Assembly (NCBI GenBank): GCA_049602155.1 | Contig: JBMYRH010000006.1 | Coordinates: 124,001-188,000, forward strand | Origin: JBMYRH01 sp049602155 | GTDB lineage: Bacteria > Myxococcota_A > UBA9042 > PHBI01 > JBMYRH01 | Reading direction: 5' to 3' | DNA length: 64,000 nucleotides | Part shown: in pieces, positions 9,490-17,450 of the stretch | Numbering within the stretch: position 1 is the first letter of the stretch | Layout: each line of letters opens with the position of its first letter | Notes under the pieces: generated by a model | Databases searched by the model: none | Told to the model about the DNA's origin: nothing | What the model saw: the letters and a program-made list of their open reading frames with translations, nothing else | Translations under genes and position numbers: made by a program

Positions 9490-11075
9490 CTATCGTACCA
9501 CTTCGGTTTCCAGAGCTTGTTGACCCCAGCGAACCCCTGGAAGTCCTCGATACCCCGTGCATGGTTGACGGCTTGGTTAGCCATCACCCTTCCAATAGCC
9601 AACAGGAACCACCAGTGCAAGCGTCGTCGTACGCTGTGCTTTGAGAAGAGGCGTGACGCGTAGCGCAGTGGCTTGCGCTGCACGAAGTTCTTCTGACACC
9701 AAGTCGTCCAGTGGGCGACCTCCTCTCGCGTCAGGTGCTCCGTCTGCATGATGGGGTAAAACATGTCGTAATTGGAGAAGTCGGTCTCCTCCATCCAACC
9801 ATTGGCCTTAGCCTGGTCGTACACCGGCGTGCCAGGGAAGGGCGTGCAAGGGTGGAACGCCGCGAAGTCTAAATCGCAGGCGTGCGCGTGATCGAGGAGT
9901 GCACGGATGGACTCGGCGGTGTCGCTCCTGATGCCCGTGATGAAGGTGCCTTGCCGGAACACCTCTGGGTAATGGTCTCGCAAGATGTGGAACGCTTTGA
10001 CGGCGCCGTCTTCCGAGTAGCGGTGCTTGTTGAGGAAGTCGAGGCCCTCTTCTTGGCGCTCAACGCCCACGAGGACATGCCGCAGTCCGGCTTTGACCAT
10101 CTTCTTCAGGGTCCCGTTGCGATGCTGACGAGGCAGCAAGTCATAGCGGGTGAAGGCCCACCAGCCGAGGTCATAGCCACGGCGAATGATCTCATCGCAG
10201 AACGTGTTGAGCCAGTTGTCGTTGACGTTCCAGGTCGCGTCCACCCAGAACAGGTACCGGACACCGTAGCGGTGGTAGAGGATGTCGATCTCCTCAAGCA
10301 CCTTCTCCACACTCTTGGTGCGATACCACGACTCGGAATTGACGATACCGCCATCGCCTAGCTTGTGCTTGTTCTCCATCGCAATCCACGAGCAAAACGC
10401 GCACGTGTCCACGCAGCCACGCCCCCGCTGGATTGTGGCCGCTTGGGGCCAAAGCATCCCAAACGGCGAGTACTTTTGGACGGGCATCAGGTCGAAGGCC
10501 GCCGGGGGGATGTCATCTAGGTTAGCGACAGCCGGTGCGAGCTTTGTGAACCGCATCGGGCCGTCTTGTTCATCGCGCCAGCAGAGGCTGAGGCAGTCCT
10601 CTTCCGACCCGCCCTCACGTCCTGTGCGGAGGAAGTGCTCCAGCGCGATCTCGCCCTCAAAGCGGATCACATAATCCAGCTCAGGGCAGGTCTTTAATGA
10701 CCATTCGGGCTCGTGCGTAAAGATGTGCCCACCACCCACCGTGACACACTCTGGAAGCGCCTCCCGCGCGATGCGGAACGCACGGAGGGCGTCGTGGGCA
10801 TAGACCACCTTTTCACCGATCGCGACGACATCCGGCGCTCGGCGGCGGAGCTCTGCCCTGAGAGATCCGTAGCCAATCTCAGACACACAGCAGTCGAGGA
10901 TCTCCACATCAACAAAATCGAGCTTCTCCCGAATCCAGCCGGCCAGCGTGGGGTAATTCAAGGGAATGAGGAAGTTGTCGCTCTGATTGATGATCGGCCA
11001 GTAGTGGTGCGGCGGTCGCACAAATAAAACTTTGATACGCCGCTTGCCTGCCAAGCGCGATATGGCGTTGTTCAT
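9486..11075 (-). CDS. B12-binding-domain radical SAM protein
   Basis: 529 residues. The N-terminal 160 residues (KVLFVRPPHHYWP, DVVAIGEKVVYAHDALRAF, VTVGGGHIFTHEPE, YVIRFEGE) match the cobalamin-binding-like Rossmann domain of class B radical SAM proteins. The 4Fe-4S ligands are in GRGCVDTCAFCSW (CxxxCxxC, about residue 230). The rest fits a radical SAM barrel (LFWVDATWNVND; ITGIRSDTAES) followed by about 100 residues like those of the BchE/hopanoid-type subfamily. Such enzymes make methylations, cyclisations or oxidations; the substrate here is unknown. The next gene downstream overlaps by 4 bases. A second radical SAM gene lies 2 kb away at 13018. Confidence 0.88.
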   Translation of the reverse strand: MNNAISRLAGKRRIKVLFVRPPHHYWPIINQSDNFLIPLNYPTLAGWIREKLDFVDVEILDCCVSEIGYGSLRAELRRRAPDVVAIGEKVVYAHDALRAFRIAREALPECVTVGGGHIFTHEPEWSLKTCPELDYVIRFEGEIALEHFLRTGREGGSEEDCLSLCWRDEQDGPMRFTKLAPAVANLDDIPPAAFDLMPVQKYSPFGMLWPQAATIQRGRGCVDTCAFCSWIAMENKHKLGDGGIVNSESWYRTKSVEKVLEEIDILYHRYGVRYLFWVDATWNVNDNWLNTFCDEIIRRGYDLGWWAFTRYDLLPRQHRNGTLKKMVKAGLRHVLVGVERQEEGLDFLNKHRYSEDGAVKAFHILRDHYPEVFRQGTFITGIRSDTAESIRALLDHAHACDLDFAAFHPCTPFPGTPVYDQAKANGWMEETDFSNYDMFYPIMQTEHLTREEVAHWTTWCQKNFVQRKPLRYASRLFSKHSVRRRLHWWFLLAIGRVMANQAVNHARGIEDFQGFAGVNKLWKPKWYDR

Positions 11076-11100
11076 CGAGTTTGTCCCCCTGGGATTGAGG

Positions 11101-11130
11101 AGTATGGACGTTCACGGGCATTGGCAGCAA
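11101..11130 (-). promoter_or_regulatory. Predicted promoter of the radical SAM operon
   Basis: On the minus strand TTGCTG (11130-11125), 18 bases, then CATACT (11106-11101), which would start transcription about 20 bases before the ATG at 11075. The -35 matches the TTGCTG/TTGCTC seen at other predicted promoters in this window. Confidence 0.4.
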
Positions 11131-11136
11131 GAGGCA

Positions 11137-11182
11137 AGACCCCGTTTACGTTCGCTGGGGCGCTTCCGGTTGCTTGAGTCTG
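11137..11182 (+). repeat. 46-bp dispersed repeat, copy 1
   Basis: This copy matches 12958-13003 at 41 of 46 positions. Shared blocks include AGACCCCGTTT, CTGGGG, GCTTCCGG and GAGTCTG. It lies between the divergent radical SAM and LysR genes. A TTGAGT at 11174-11179 corresponds to a TAGAGT in copy 2 that looks like a -10 element. It may be a promoter or operator shared by the LysR gene and the 13018 gene. Confidence 0.7.
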
Positions 11183-11278
11183 ACTGCCACGCTTCCATAG
11201 AAGGAGAGGCAGCCAAGCATAGAGGTAGCCTCACCCGGGGGTGCGTCATGAGTCCAATGCATATATGGTATCCGGTGC

Positions 11279-12229
11279 ATGAGTGACACGCATGAAACAG
11301 AGGCGGCTGTCCGACGCGGACTTGCTGCGGTGGATCTCAACCTCCTCCCCGTCCTGGACGCGCTGCTAGAGACTCACTCGGTCACGGAGTCGGGGCGGCG
11401 CCTGGGGCTCAGTCAGCCCGCCGTCAGCCGGGCCCTTGCCCGACTGAGGGCGGCCTTTGACGATGAACTACTCGTGCGCACAGGTCGCGCCATGGTACCG
11501 ACGCCGCGCGCTCTGGCGCTGCAGCAGCCGTTGCGGGAAACCCTGCACCAGGCACACTCGCTCGTGCGCCCTGTGGCCCCTTTCGACCCGGCTCAGCACG
11601 AGCGCAGCTGGCGCGTGGTGGTGCCGGACTACGGTGACATCGTGGTGCTCCCAGCGCTGCTCGCCGCGCTGTCCGAGCTGGCGCCCCGCGCGTCGGTCGA
11701 GGTCCGGAACGACTACTCGCAGGAGGGCCTCGAATGGGCTGACATCGTCCTCGCCCCACAGACACCGCTTATTGCGGAGGGGCCAGCGTCGATCTTCAAG
11801 CGCTCCTTTCGGTCGCAGCGACTCTTTGTGGACCGTTACGTGATGGTCGCGCACGCCAGCCACCCAGTGCTCTCCTCTGAGCTGACACTGGATGCCTGGC
11901 TCTCCGTGCCTCACATTCGCGTCGACCCCTCCCTCTCTGGCGAAGGCGTGGTCGACAAGGCACTCAGGTCTTTGGGCCGTGAGCGACACGTGGCCCTCGA
12001 AACCCCGAACTTCTCGAGCGTCGCGGCGACCGCCGCACGGACCCGGCTCGTCGGTGTCATGCCGGAGCGACAGGCGCGCCGCATCGCATCAGCGGAGGTG
12101 GCCATCTGTGATCCGCCCATCGCCATCCCGGAGGTCATCATCATGCAGTATTGGCAGGGGCGCGTCGACGGCGACCCAGCTCACCGCTGGCTCAGGGAGC
12201 TACTGGTGAGCCTCGGTAGCCGTTTATGA
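11279..12229 (+). CDS. LysR-family transcriptional regulator
   Basis: 316 residues. The winged helix-turn-helix is at about 18-77 (VDLNLLPVLDALLETHSVTE, LGLSQPAVSRALARLR, DELLVRTGRAMVPTPRA). The SQPAVSRAL recognition helix and the TPRA motif place it with the NodD/LeuO/SyrM-type LysR subgroup. The C-terminal two-thirds (about 90-316) is the periplasmic-binding-fold effector domain. It should bind DNA as a tetramer and respond to a small molecule. Starting 204 bases from the divergent radical SAM operon, it is the obvious candidate regulator for that operon and perhaps for 13018, because a 46-bp sequence is shared by both upstream regions. ATG 11279 was chosen as the first Met before the helix-turn-helix; no strong ribosome site is visible. 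Confidence 0.93.
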   Translation: MSDTHETEAAVRRGLAAVDLNLLPVLDALLETHSVTESGRRLGLSQPAVSRALARLRAAFDDELLVRTGRAMVPTPRALALQQPLRETLHQAHSLVRPVAPFDPAQHERSWRVVVPDYGDIVVLPALLAALSELAPRASVEVRNDYSQEGLEWADIVLAPQTPLIAEGPASIFKRSFRSQRLFVDRYVMVAHASHPVLSSELTLDAWLSVPHIRVDPSLSGEGVVDKALRSLGRERHVALETPNFSSVAATAARTRLVGVMPERQARRIASAEVAICDPPIAIPEVIIMQYWQGRVDGDPAHRWLRELLVSLGSRL

Positions 12230-13017
12230 GATGCGGCTGAGAGCCGATGGGGCCTGCGTTGAACCGCCTAGTCGAGGGGCCCGCGGTGCGCTCTGGGGTA
12301 TCTCAGCGACGACACGCGGGCGAGGTGACCCAGGAGAGCATAAAAAGAGACCTCATTGCCCACGCGAAGCCGCCGCTGATGGAGCCTGGCGCCCGGGCGC
12401 TGCCCAACCCGTTCAGTGGGCGGTTCTCGAAGACTAGGAGCCCGTCTATCACGCTGGCAATCCTGTCCGAAGATGCTTTAGGCCTTGATGCGGGATCGCG
12501 AGCTCCGATGGCTCAAGGGGTGTCTGTCTCCGCGGTGGCGACGTCCACCAGGCGTAGGGTGGCTTCGGGCAAATCAGAGCCCCCCGCGACAGGCCTTTCA
12601 GATTTGTAAGGGGGCCGCTCCCATCGTGCGCATGCGGAGACGTGGCGCACCGTACGATGGAGCCCAGCCGTTGCACTATGCAGGCCTTGAGCAGGGCCAT
12701 ACGGACGCGTTGGGCCAGGAGGGACCGCGTCAATCGCACCACAGCCAAGAGGACGCTCAGGCTCGGTACCGGTGACGCTGCGTGACGACTTCAGCCGGGT
12801 GCTCCATGCAGGGCTTCGCGAGGCCAGCCTTCGCAAACTAACGCCTCCACACCCCCACTGCGACGAATTGGAAGCGATGCGAACAAGACATTCCGCTCCG
12901 GTGGGGCGACTGCCCCTTCGGACATAGACGACCTCAAGGCGACGTATCACAGCGTCGAGACCCCGTTTGCGTTCCCTGGGGAGCTTCCGGCTGCTAGAGT
13001 CTGGCCATGGAGAGTCC
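12230..13017. other. 788-base gap without a supported gene
   Basis: Several open frames cross this gap on both strands, but none has a ribosome site, a protein-like hydrophobic pattern or a recognisable motif. Their length is explained by high G+C. The gap could be a decayed gene. The only structured element I see is copy 2 of the 46-bp repeat at 12958-13003. Confidence 0.6.
12958..13003 (+). repeat. 46-bp dispersed repeat, copy 2 (probable promoter)
   Basis: This copy ends just before the ribosome site of the radical SAM gene at 13018. It contains TAGAGT (12995-13000), the same hexamer as the predicted -10 of the small gene at 49302. With TTCCCT 17 bases upstream it could act as an activator-dependent promoter starting near 13007. 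Copy 1 is at 11137-11182. Confidence 0.65.
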
Positions 13018-14373
13018 ATGCGCGCGCTGATTCTAAATCCTCCGAGCTCCTCTGCTGTCTTTCGAGATCACTATTGTGCCAGCGAAGCAAAGTCAGCGTA
13101 CCTCTGGCACCCGTTAGACTTGCTTATCCAAGCCGCCTGCTTGCGGGAGGCGGGTTGGGAGCTGACGGCGCTGGATGCGGTGGCGACGCGCATGTCTCTT
13201 TTGGAGGTGTTGCGAGATGTGGACCCGGCTCAGTTTGACCTGGCGGTCGTGCTCGTCTCGGAGCGCACTTGGTCGAGCGATGTGCAGGTCCTTAGGCACC
13301 TCAGATCAGCGGGGCGCATTCGAATCGCGGCCTCCGGTGACTTTCTAAGGTTTGGTTCCGGCCCGATGGAAGAGGCCCGCCCGCTTGTGGATTGGATCCT
13401 GACGGACTTCACGACACCGCATCTCCCGAAGACCTTTGATACCGGCGCGCCTGTGGGGCTCGGCATCGCGACACCGGAGGCTGTGATGGCCGGGGCGTTC
13501 GCGGACATGGGGCGCGCCCCCTTGGATTACCCTACTCCCGATTTGAACCTCTTCGGGACCGACCTGTACCGACTACCTTATCCCGGCTTTACCCGCTTTG
13601 CCTCTGTCCTCAGCGGATACGGCTGCCCTTACCATTGCCTCTACTGCCACGTGGGGGAGCTTGGCTACCGCCTTCGACCGGTGGACGCAATCATCGCTGA
13701 GCTGTCGCGGGCCCGTCAGCAGGGTGCGCGACAGGTCTATTTCCGCGACGCGACGATCAACGCCCGGCGTAAGCACTTGCTGACATGGACACGCGCTATG
13801 GTCGATGCCGGGCTGGACATGCCGTGGGCAGCATTCGCCACGGCGGCGCCTCTCGACGACGAGATGGCCGCGGCCATGCGGGCCTCGGGCTGTGAACACC
13901 TCCAGATCGGTGTCGAGACGCTGGACGAGGCGCTCCGCACAAAGAACGGAAAACCATTTGATGACGCGGCCCATCACGCCTTTGTGGCGACCTGTCATGC
14001 GCACGATATCGAGGTGACCGCGCACCTCGTGCTTGGGCTCCCCGGCGAGACAGAGGCGACGATGGCGCGCACTGTCGATGGCTTGGTGGATGCTGGCTTT
14101 GACTATGTGGCGGTCAACCTCGCCGAGGACAGGCCAGGCATCCCGTGGCGGAAGCAAGACGTTGGGCTCGTCGTGAAGCCCACGGGCGGGGAGGGCGCGC
14201 ACACCGACGGGCCGAACCTCGCGGAGCTCAAACGCTGGCAATCGCTTGCTTATCGTCGCTTTTACCTCCGGCCGAGGCGCTTGGCGCAAGAGGCCGTGAG
14301 TCGCCTTGAGAACCGCGACTTCGGGGATGCACTTGGGCTAATGAAGGACGTCGCGCGGTGGTGGTCGGCTTAG
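13018..14373 (+). CDS. Radical SAM protein with cobalamin-binding-like N-terminal domain
   Basis: 451 residues. The N-terminus (MRALILNPPSS; QFDLAVVLVSERTWSSDVQ) is typical of the B12-binding-like domain of class B radical SAM proteins. The 4Fe-4S motif is YGCPYHCLYCHVGE (CxxxCxxC, about residue 205). The barrel continues through QVYFRDATINARRKH, CEHLQIGVETLDE and HLVLGLPGETEAT, which matches the Elp3/MiaB-like radical SAM core. The start at 13018 is preferred because GGAGAG lies just upstream. The 3' end overlaps the convergent methyltransferase gene by 4 bases. Together with the adenylation and methyltransferase genes next to it, it suggests a small biosynthetic pathway, but the product cannot be told from sequence. 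Confidence 0.88.
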   Translation: MRALILNPPSSSAVFRDHYCASEAKSAYLWHPLDLLIQAACLREAGWELTALDAVATRMSLLEVLRDVDPAQFDLAVVLVSERTWSSDVQVLRHLRSAGRIRIAASGDFLRFGSGPMEEARPLVDWILTDFTTPHLPKTFDTGAPVGLGIATPEAVMAGAFADMGRAPLDYPTPDLNLFGTDLYRLPYPGFTRFASVLSGYGCPYHCLYCHVGELGYRLRPVDAIIAELSRARQQGARQVYFRDATINARRKHLLTWTRAMVDAGLDMPWAAFATAAPLDDEMAAAMRASGCEHLQIGVETLDEALRTKNGKPFDDAAHHAFVATCHAHDIEVTAHLVLGLPGETEATMARTVDGLVDAGFDYVAVNLAEDRPGIPWRKQDVGLVVKPTGGEGAHTDGPNLAELKRWQSLAYRRFYLRPRRLAQEAVSRLENRDFGDALGLMKDVARWWSA

Positions 14374-15020
14374 ACCGCCCACCGAAGGCCGTAGAGTGAC
14401 ATGTTGGGGTGCGTTTGGTGCTCGTTGGGCAACCCTGCAAGCTCGGCATAAGACAGCACTTGATCCATCGTGTACCCGGGGATCCCCAGCCCAAACACCC
14501 GTTTGATGAAGAGCGCGTCTAATGCCAATGCCGGCGTGACACATGGCGCTTGGTCAAAGAGCCAGATGACGCCTCCTGGACGTACGACGCGTCGGCATTG
14601 CTGGAGCCCTAGAATGGGGTCAGTCCACAGGTTGATCGAGCCCGTGGTGTACAGAACGTCGACGGTGTTATCGGCGAGGGGCAGGGCCTCCACGGGCTGC
14701 GCATAGCTCGTCACAGCGTTGTGGGCAGCGATGGACTTGATGACTTCACGTCCAGCGCTTAGCTGCGAGGCACTCTGGTCGACGAGGGTGAAGTGCCGGC
14801 CTCGGACAGTGCTCGCTACGTAACGTGACATCAGCGCGTTCCCGCAGCCCACGTCACAGATGCGCTCTGCCTGTGCGATATCAGGCCCCATGAGGTCAAG
14901 CGTCCACTCATAGATGGGGTTCGCGAGTGAGCCCATGGTCTCGACAAAGACCTTGGAAAACCAGGGCGCCCGAAACAGCTTGGTCTGCCAGCGCTGGTAT
15001 CTATGCTTGAATCGTCCCAC
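14370..15020 (-). CDS. Class I SAM-dependent methyltransferase
   Basis: 216 residues. SAM-binding motif I is ICDVGCGNALMSRYV (about 54-68), followed by the acidic end of strand 2 (FTLVDQS). Motif II is in the segment NTVDVLYTTGSINLWTDP and post-motif II in CRRVVRPGGVIWLFDQ, as in the UbiE/Methyltransf_11 group. The first 45 residues are helical and basic. It probably methylates a small molecule. Its start is 15 bases after the stop of the adenylation gene, so the two form an operon and may act on the same intermediate. Confidence 0.88.
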   Translation of the reverse strand: MGRFKHRYQRWQTKLFRAPWFSKVFVETMGSLANPIYEWTLDLMGPDIAQAERICDVGCGNALMSRYVASTVRGRHFTLVDQSASQLSAGREVIKSIAAHNAVTSYAQPVEALPLADNTVDVLYTTGSINLWTDPILGLQQCRRVVRPGGVIWLFDQAPCVTPALALDALFIKRVFGLGIPGYTMDQVLSYAELAGLPNEHQTHPNMSLYGLRWAV

Positions 15021-15035
15021 GTCGAGCCCGTCCTA

Positions 15036-16496
15036 TCACGAACTCGTATGCCGTGTCCGCAACGTATCGCGGTCGACTTTTCCGTTCGGTGTGAGGGGCA
15101 GTTCGTCGACGCACACGACGTTCGTCGGTACAGCATATGCCGGCAGGAGGGCCCGGCACTGTGCGAGCACGCTTTCAGGCTTTACCTGTTGTGGGCTCAC
15201 GTAGGCGATGAGGGCCGTCACGCGGTGACCGTTCATCACAGGGATCACCGCGACCCTCGAGGTGTGCTCTGCACGTAGGCACGCGGCCTCCACATCACCC
15301 ACCTCAAGGCGATGGCCTCTGATCTTGATTTGACCGTCGCGTCGCCCGCGGAAGAGGAGCGCACCATCAGGTCGACGCCGCACATGATCTCCGGTGGCGT
15401 AAGGGCCCTCTTGGGGCGCTTGCTGGTGGTACCCGATCATCATGGTGGGGCCCTCGATGTGCAGCTCCCCCCTCTCGCCGCCTTCGCCTTCTGATGAGGC
15501 GATGATCAACCGTGCGCCTCGGCACGGCCGGCCTATGACATCCAAGGAGGCGCCGGTCAGCAGGTCAGCATCAGTCACCTCGTGCCAGGTCACGACGTTG
15601 GTCTCTGTAGGGCCGTAGAGGTTCAAAAGCCGGGCCTTGGGCGCTTGCTCCCGAAGCCGTCGCAAGTCCGGCAAGGGGAAGGACTCGCCTGCGAACAGCA
15701 CCGTGCGGAGCGACCTAAGGGCGGTGGACATGCCGGCGTTAAGGACTGGGGTCCATGCGGTCGGGACAGAGTACATCACGCTCAACTGCTCCCGCTCAAT
15801 GAACTGTGCGAGGAGCGCACCACGAAAGCGTATGGCGTCCGGGATGGGGACGAGTGCCGCTCCAGCCGCACAGGCCGCGAACACGTCAAACGTCGACAGG
15901 TCGAAGGAGAGGGCGGCGTGGCCTCCGAGCCGATCTGTGGGTTTGACTCCGACCTCTTCGACTGCCCAGTCCACAAAGGCCAATGCACTGGCGTGGCTAT
16001 GGACCACGCCCTTGGGCGTGCCCGTTGAGCCTGATGTGAAGAGGATATAGGCCGGCGCTTCCGGCTCACCTGCGGGGGGCGGCGCTGCCTCGGACTCTGA
16101 GCCCTGCATGGTGAGCTGTATCGGCGGGGTGTCCTTGAAGAGGGCGGTGCCGTCGAGTGCATCGCGCAGAGGGCGAGTGCACACCCAGGCCTGTGGCCGT
16201 AGGGTAGTGAGTGTCTGGCGAAGCCGGCGGATCGGCCAGGAGGGGTCGAGAGGCGCGTAAGGGCAACCTAGCCAGGACGCGGTGTAGAGGGCAGTGATCG
16301 CATCTGGTCCCCGTCCCTGGACCAGAGCCACCGTATCGCCTGCGCGTAGCCCCAACAGAGTCCAGGCTTGAGCAAGCTGCTTCACGTGTCGCAAAAGCTC
16401 CTCATAAGTGATCACCACGTCTTTCCAGGCGATCGCCGTGCGCCTCGGGTGCTGGCGTGCCGCGTCGATGAGCAGCCCGTGGAGAGTACCGTTCAT
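15036..16496 (-). CDS. Stand-alone amino-acid-type adenylation enzyme (AMP-binding)
   Basis: 486 residues, the length of DltA and of free NRPS adenylation domains. All core motifs are present: A3 YILFTSGSTGTPKGVV (about 150), A4 ALSFDLSTFDVF, A5 LLNLYGPTETN, A7 YATGDHVRR, A8 GRRDGQIKIRGHRLEVGDVE, A10 LTPNGKVDR with the catalytic Lys. No carrier-protein or condensation domain follows. It should activate an acid, probably an amino acid, as the adenylate. My hand-read specificity residues (D, L, F, T, L, A, L, V, V, K) resemble those for small residues only loosely. ATG 16496 was chosen because an upstream GTG at 16535 has no ribosome site and adds an unrelated basic stretch. It leads the operon with the methyltransferase. 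Confidence 0.9.
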   Translation of the reverse strand: MNGTLHGLLIDAARQHPRRTAIAWKDVVITYEELLRHVKQLAQAWTLLGLRAGDTVALVQGRGPDAITALYTASWLGCPYAPLDPSWPIRRLRQTLTTLRPQAWVCTRPLRDALDGTALFKDTPPIQLTMQGSESEAAPPPAGEPEAPAYILFTSGSTGTPKGVVHSHASALAFVDWAVEEVGVKPTDRLGGHAALSFDLSTFDVFAACAAGAALVPIPDAIRFRGALLAQFIEREQLSVMYSVPTAWTPVLNAGMSTALRSLRTVLFAGESFPLPDLRRLREQAPKARLLNLYGPTETNVVTWHEVTDADLLTGASLDVIGRPCRGARLIIASSEGEGGERGELHIEGPTMMIGYHQQAPQEGPYATGDHVRRRPDGALLFRGRRDGQIKIRGHRLEVGDVEAACLRAEHTSRVAVIPVMNGHRVTALIAYVSPQQVKPESVLAQCRALLPAYAVPTNVVCVDELPLTPNGKVDRDTLRTRHTSS

Positions 16497-16759
16497 GCCG
16501 CGCCGAGCCCTGTCCCGCTGGGATCCAGGCGCCACTGCCGCACGGCACGAGCGCTGTGTTCGGCCGAGCTAGAGAGGCCGCTGAGCGATGACATTGAGGG
16601 CCGCGGCTCTGACCCCGTTGGCTGCAATTCCATACGCTACGATCGCACGCACTCAGCCTTCGGTGCAAAGACTCTCTGTGGGCTGGTAAGCAATCCCTAG
16701 CGTCATGGCGCCTGATGCGCCATCCTTCGCGCCCTCGAGCGCTGAACCAAGGAGACGAC
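16497..16759. other. Divergent intergenic region
   Basis: 263 bases between the adenylation operon and the CRM-domain gene. It should contain both promoters. I see no clear promoter pair, hairpin or small gene. Confidence 0.35.
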
Positions 16760-17440
16760 ATGCTGGAACTCGCCAAGACGCTCATGCGTGCATTGGATCC
16801 CAAAGCGGGCAGCCGCGTGGCGCTTGCCGTCGCAAATGACGGGCTTAACTCAGCGTTGCGGCGCCTCATTGGCAGCGCAGGCGCTGAGATCGTCGAAGAT
16901 TCCGGGGCCCATGGATGCATCGTGCAGATCGATGGGGTCAAGCGGGACATCCCTACCGAGTCGCGCGAGGCCATTGAGATGGTCTCGACGGGTGGCTCTG
17001 TGGTTGCCATCGCCCTCGGCGGGACACGAGGTGTCGTCGACGGTGTCGCCGAATTCTGGATGCCGCGCTTACGTTGCCAGTCCATGGACGCTCAATCCAT
17101 CAAGTCGATGACGATGCTCCATGGGGAGCGCGCAATGCCTATCTCGAATCAGGAGCGCAAGCGCCTGCGGAAGGTCGGTCATGATCTTGAGGCGTCGGTG
17201 CTCATCGGCCGCGCAGGGCTCAGCGAGAAGCTCATCGACGCCACCGAGCAAGCGCTCCTCCGCCACGGTATCGTGAAGGTCAAGCTCACGAGCGTGAGCG
17301 ACCTCGACAAAGGGCAGGCGCTGACCGACTTGGCGTGGGCGACCGGGTCCGCCTTGATCCACCGTGTGGGGAAAACCGCGGTGCTCTTCCGCGGTGACGT
17401 CCGACTGGAGCCACCTGGAAAGCGCAGCGGGCGGCGCTAA
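16760..17440 (+). CDS. CRM/YhbY-domain RNA-binding protein with extra N-terminal domain
   Basis: 226 residues. The C-terminal 95 residues (from NQERKRLRKVGHDLEASVLIG through GLSEKLIDATEQALLRHGIVKVKL to LIHRVGKTAVLFR) are a full YhbY-type CRM domain, which binds RNA and associates with the precursor of the 50S ribosomal subunit. Normal YhbY is about 97 residues, so the first 125 residues here are an addition. They look globular (SRVALAVANDGLNSALRRLIG, GGSVVAIALGGTRGVVDGVAEFW) but I do not recognise them. The start at 16760 has GGAG 5 bases upstream. Role inferred: ribosome assembly or another RNA-related function. Confidence 0.85.
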   Translation: MLELAKTLMRALDPKAGSRVALAVANDGLNSALRRLIGSAGAEIVEDSGAHGCIVQIDGVKRDIPTESREAIEMVSTGGSVVAIALGGTRGVVDGVAEFWMPRLRCQSMDAQSIKSMTMLHGERAMPISNQERKRLRKVGHDLEASVLIGRAGLSEKLIDATEQALLRHGIVKVKLTSVSDLDKGQALTDLAWATGSALIHRVGKTAVLFRGDVRLEPPGKRSGRR

Positions 17441-17450
17441 GCCACAGCTC

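Noticed and set aside
11104..11286. 60-codon frame overlapping the LysR start and containing RLRSLGRFRLLES, similar to a frame over repeat copy 2
   Set aside because: Four of the five differences within the repeat are silent in this frame, which is suggestive, but copy 2 has no in-frame start before it. The similarity is sufficiently explained by a DNA-level repeat.
11137..13003. Transposon ends flanking the LysR gene
   Set aside because: The two 46-bp copies are in direct orientation, no transposase lies between them and no target-site duplication is visible.
12513..13019. 168-codon minus-strand frame in the gap before the second radical SAM gene
   Set aside because: No ribosome site, biased Arg/Ser/Pro composition and no motif. 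It runs through the 46-bp repeat and promoter region. Best explained by high G+C.
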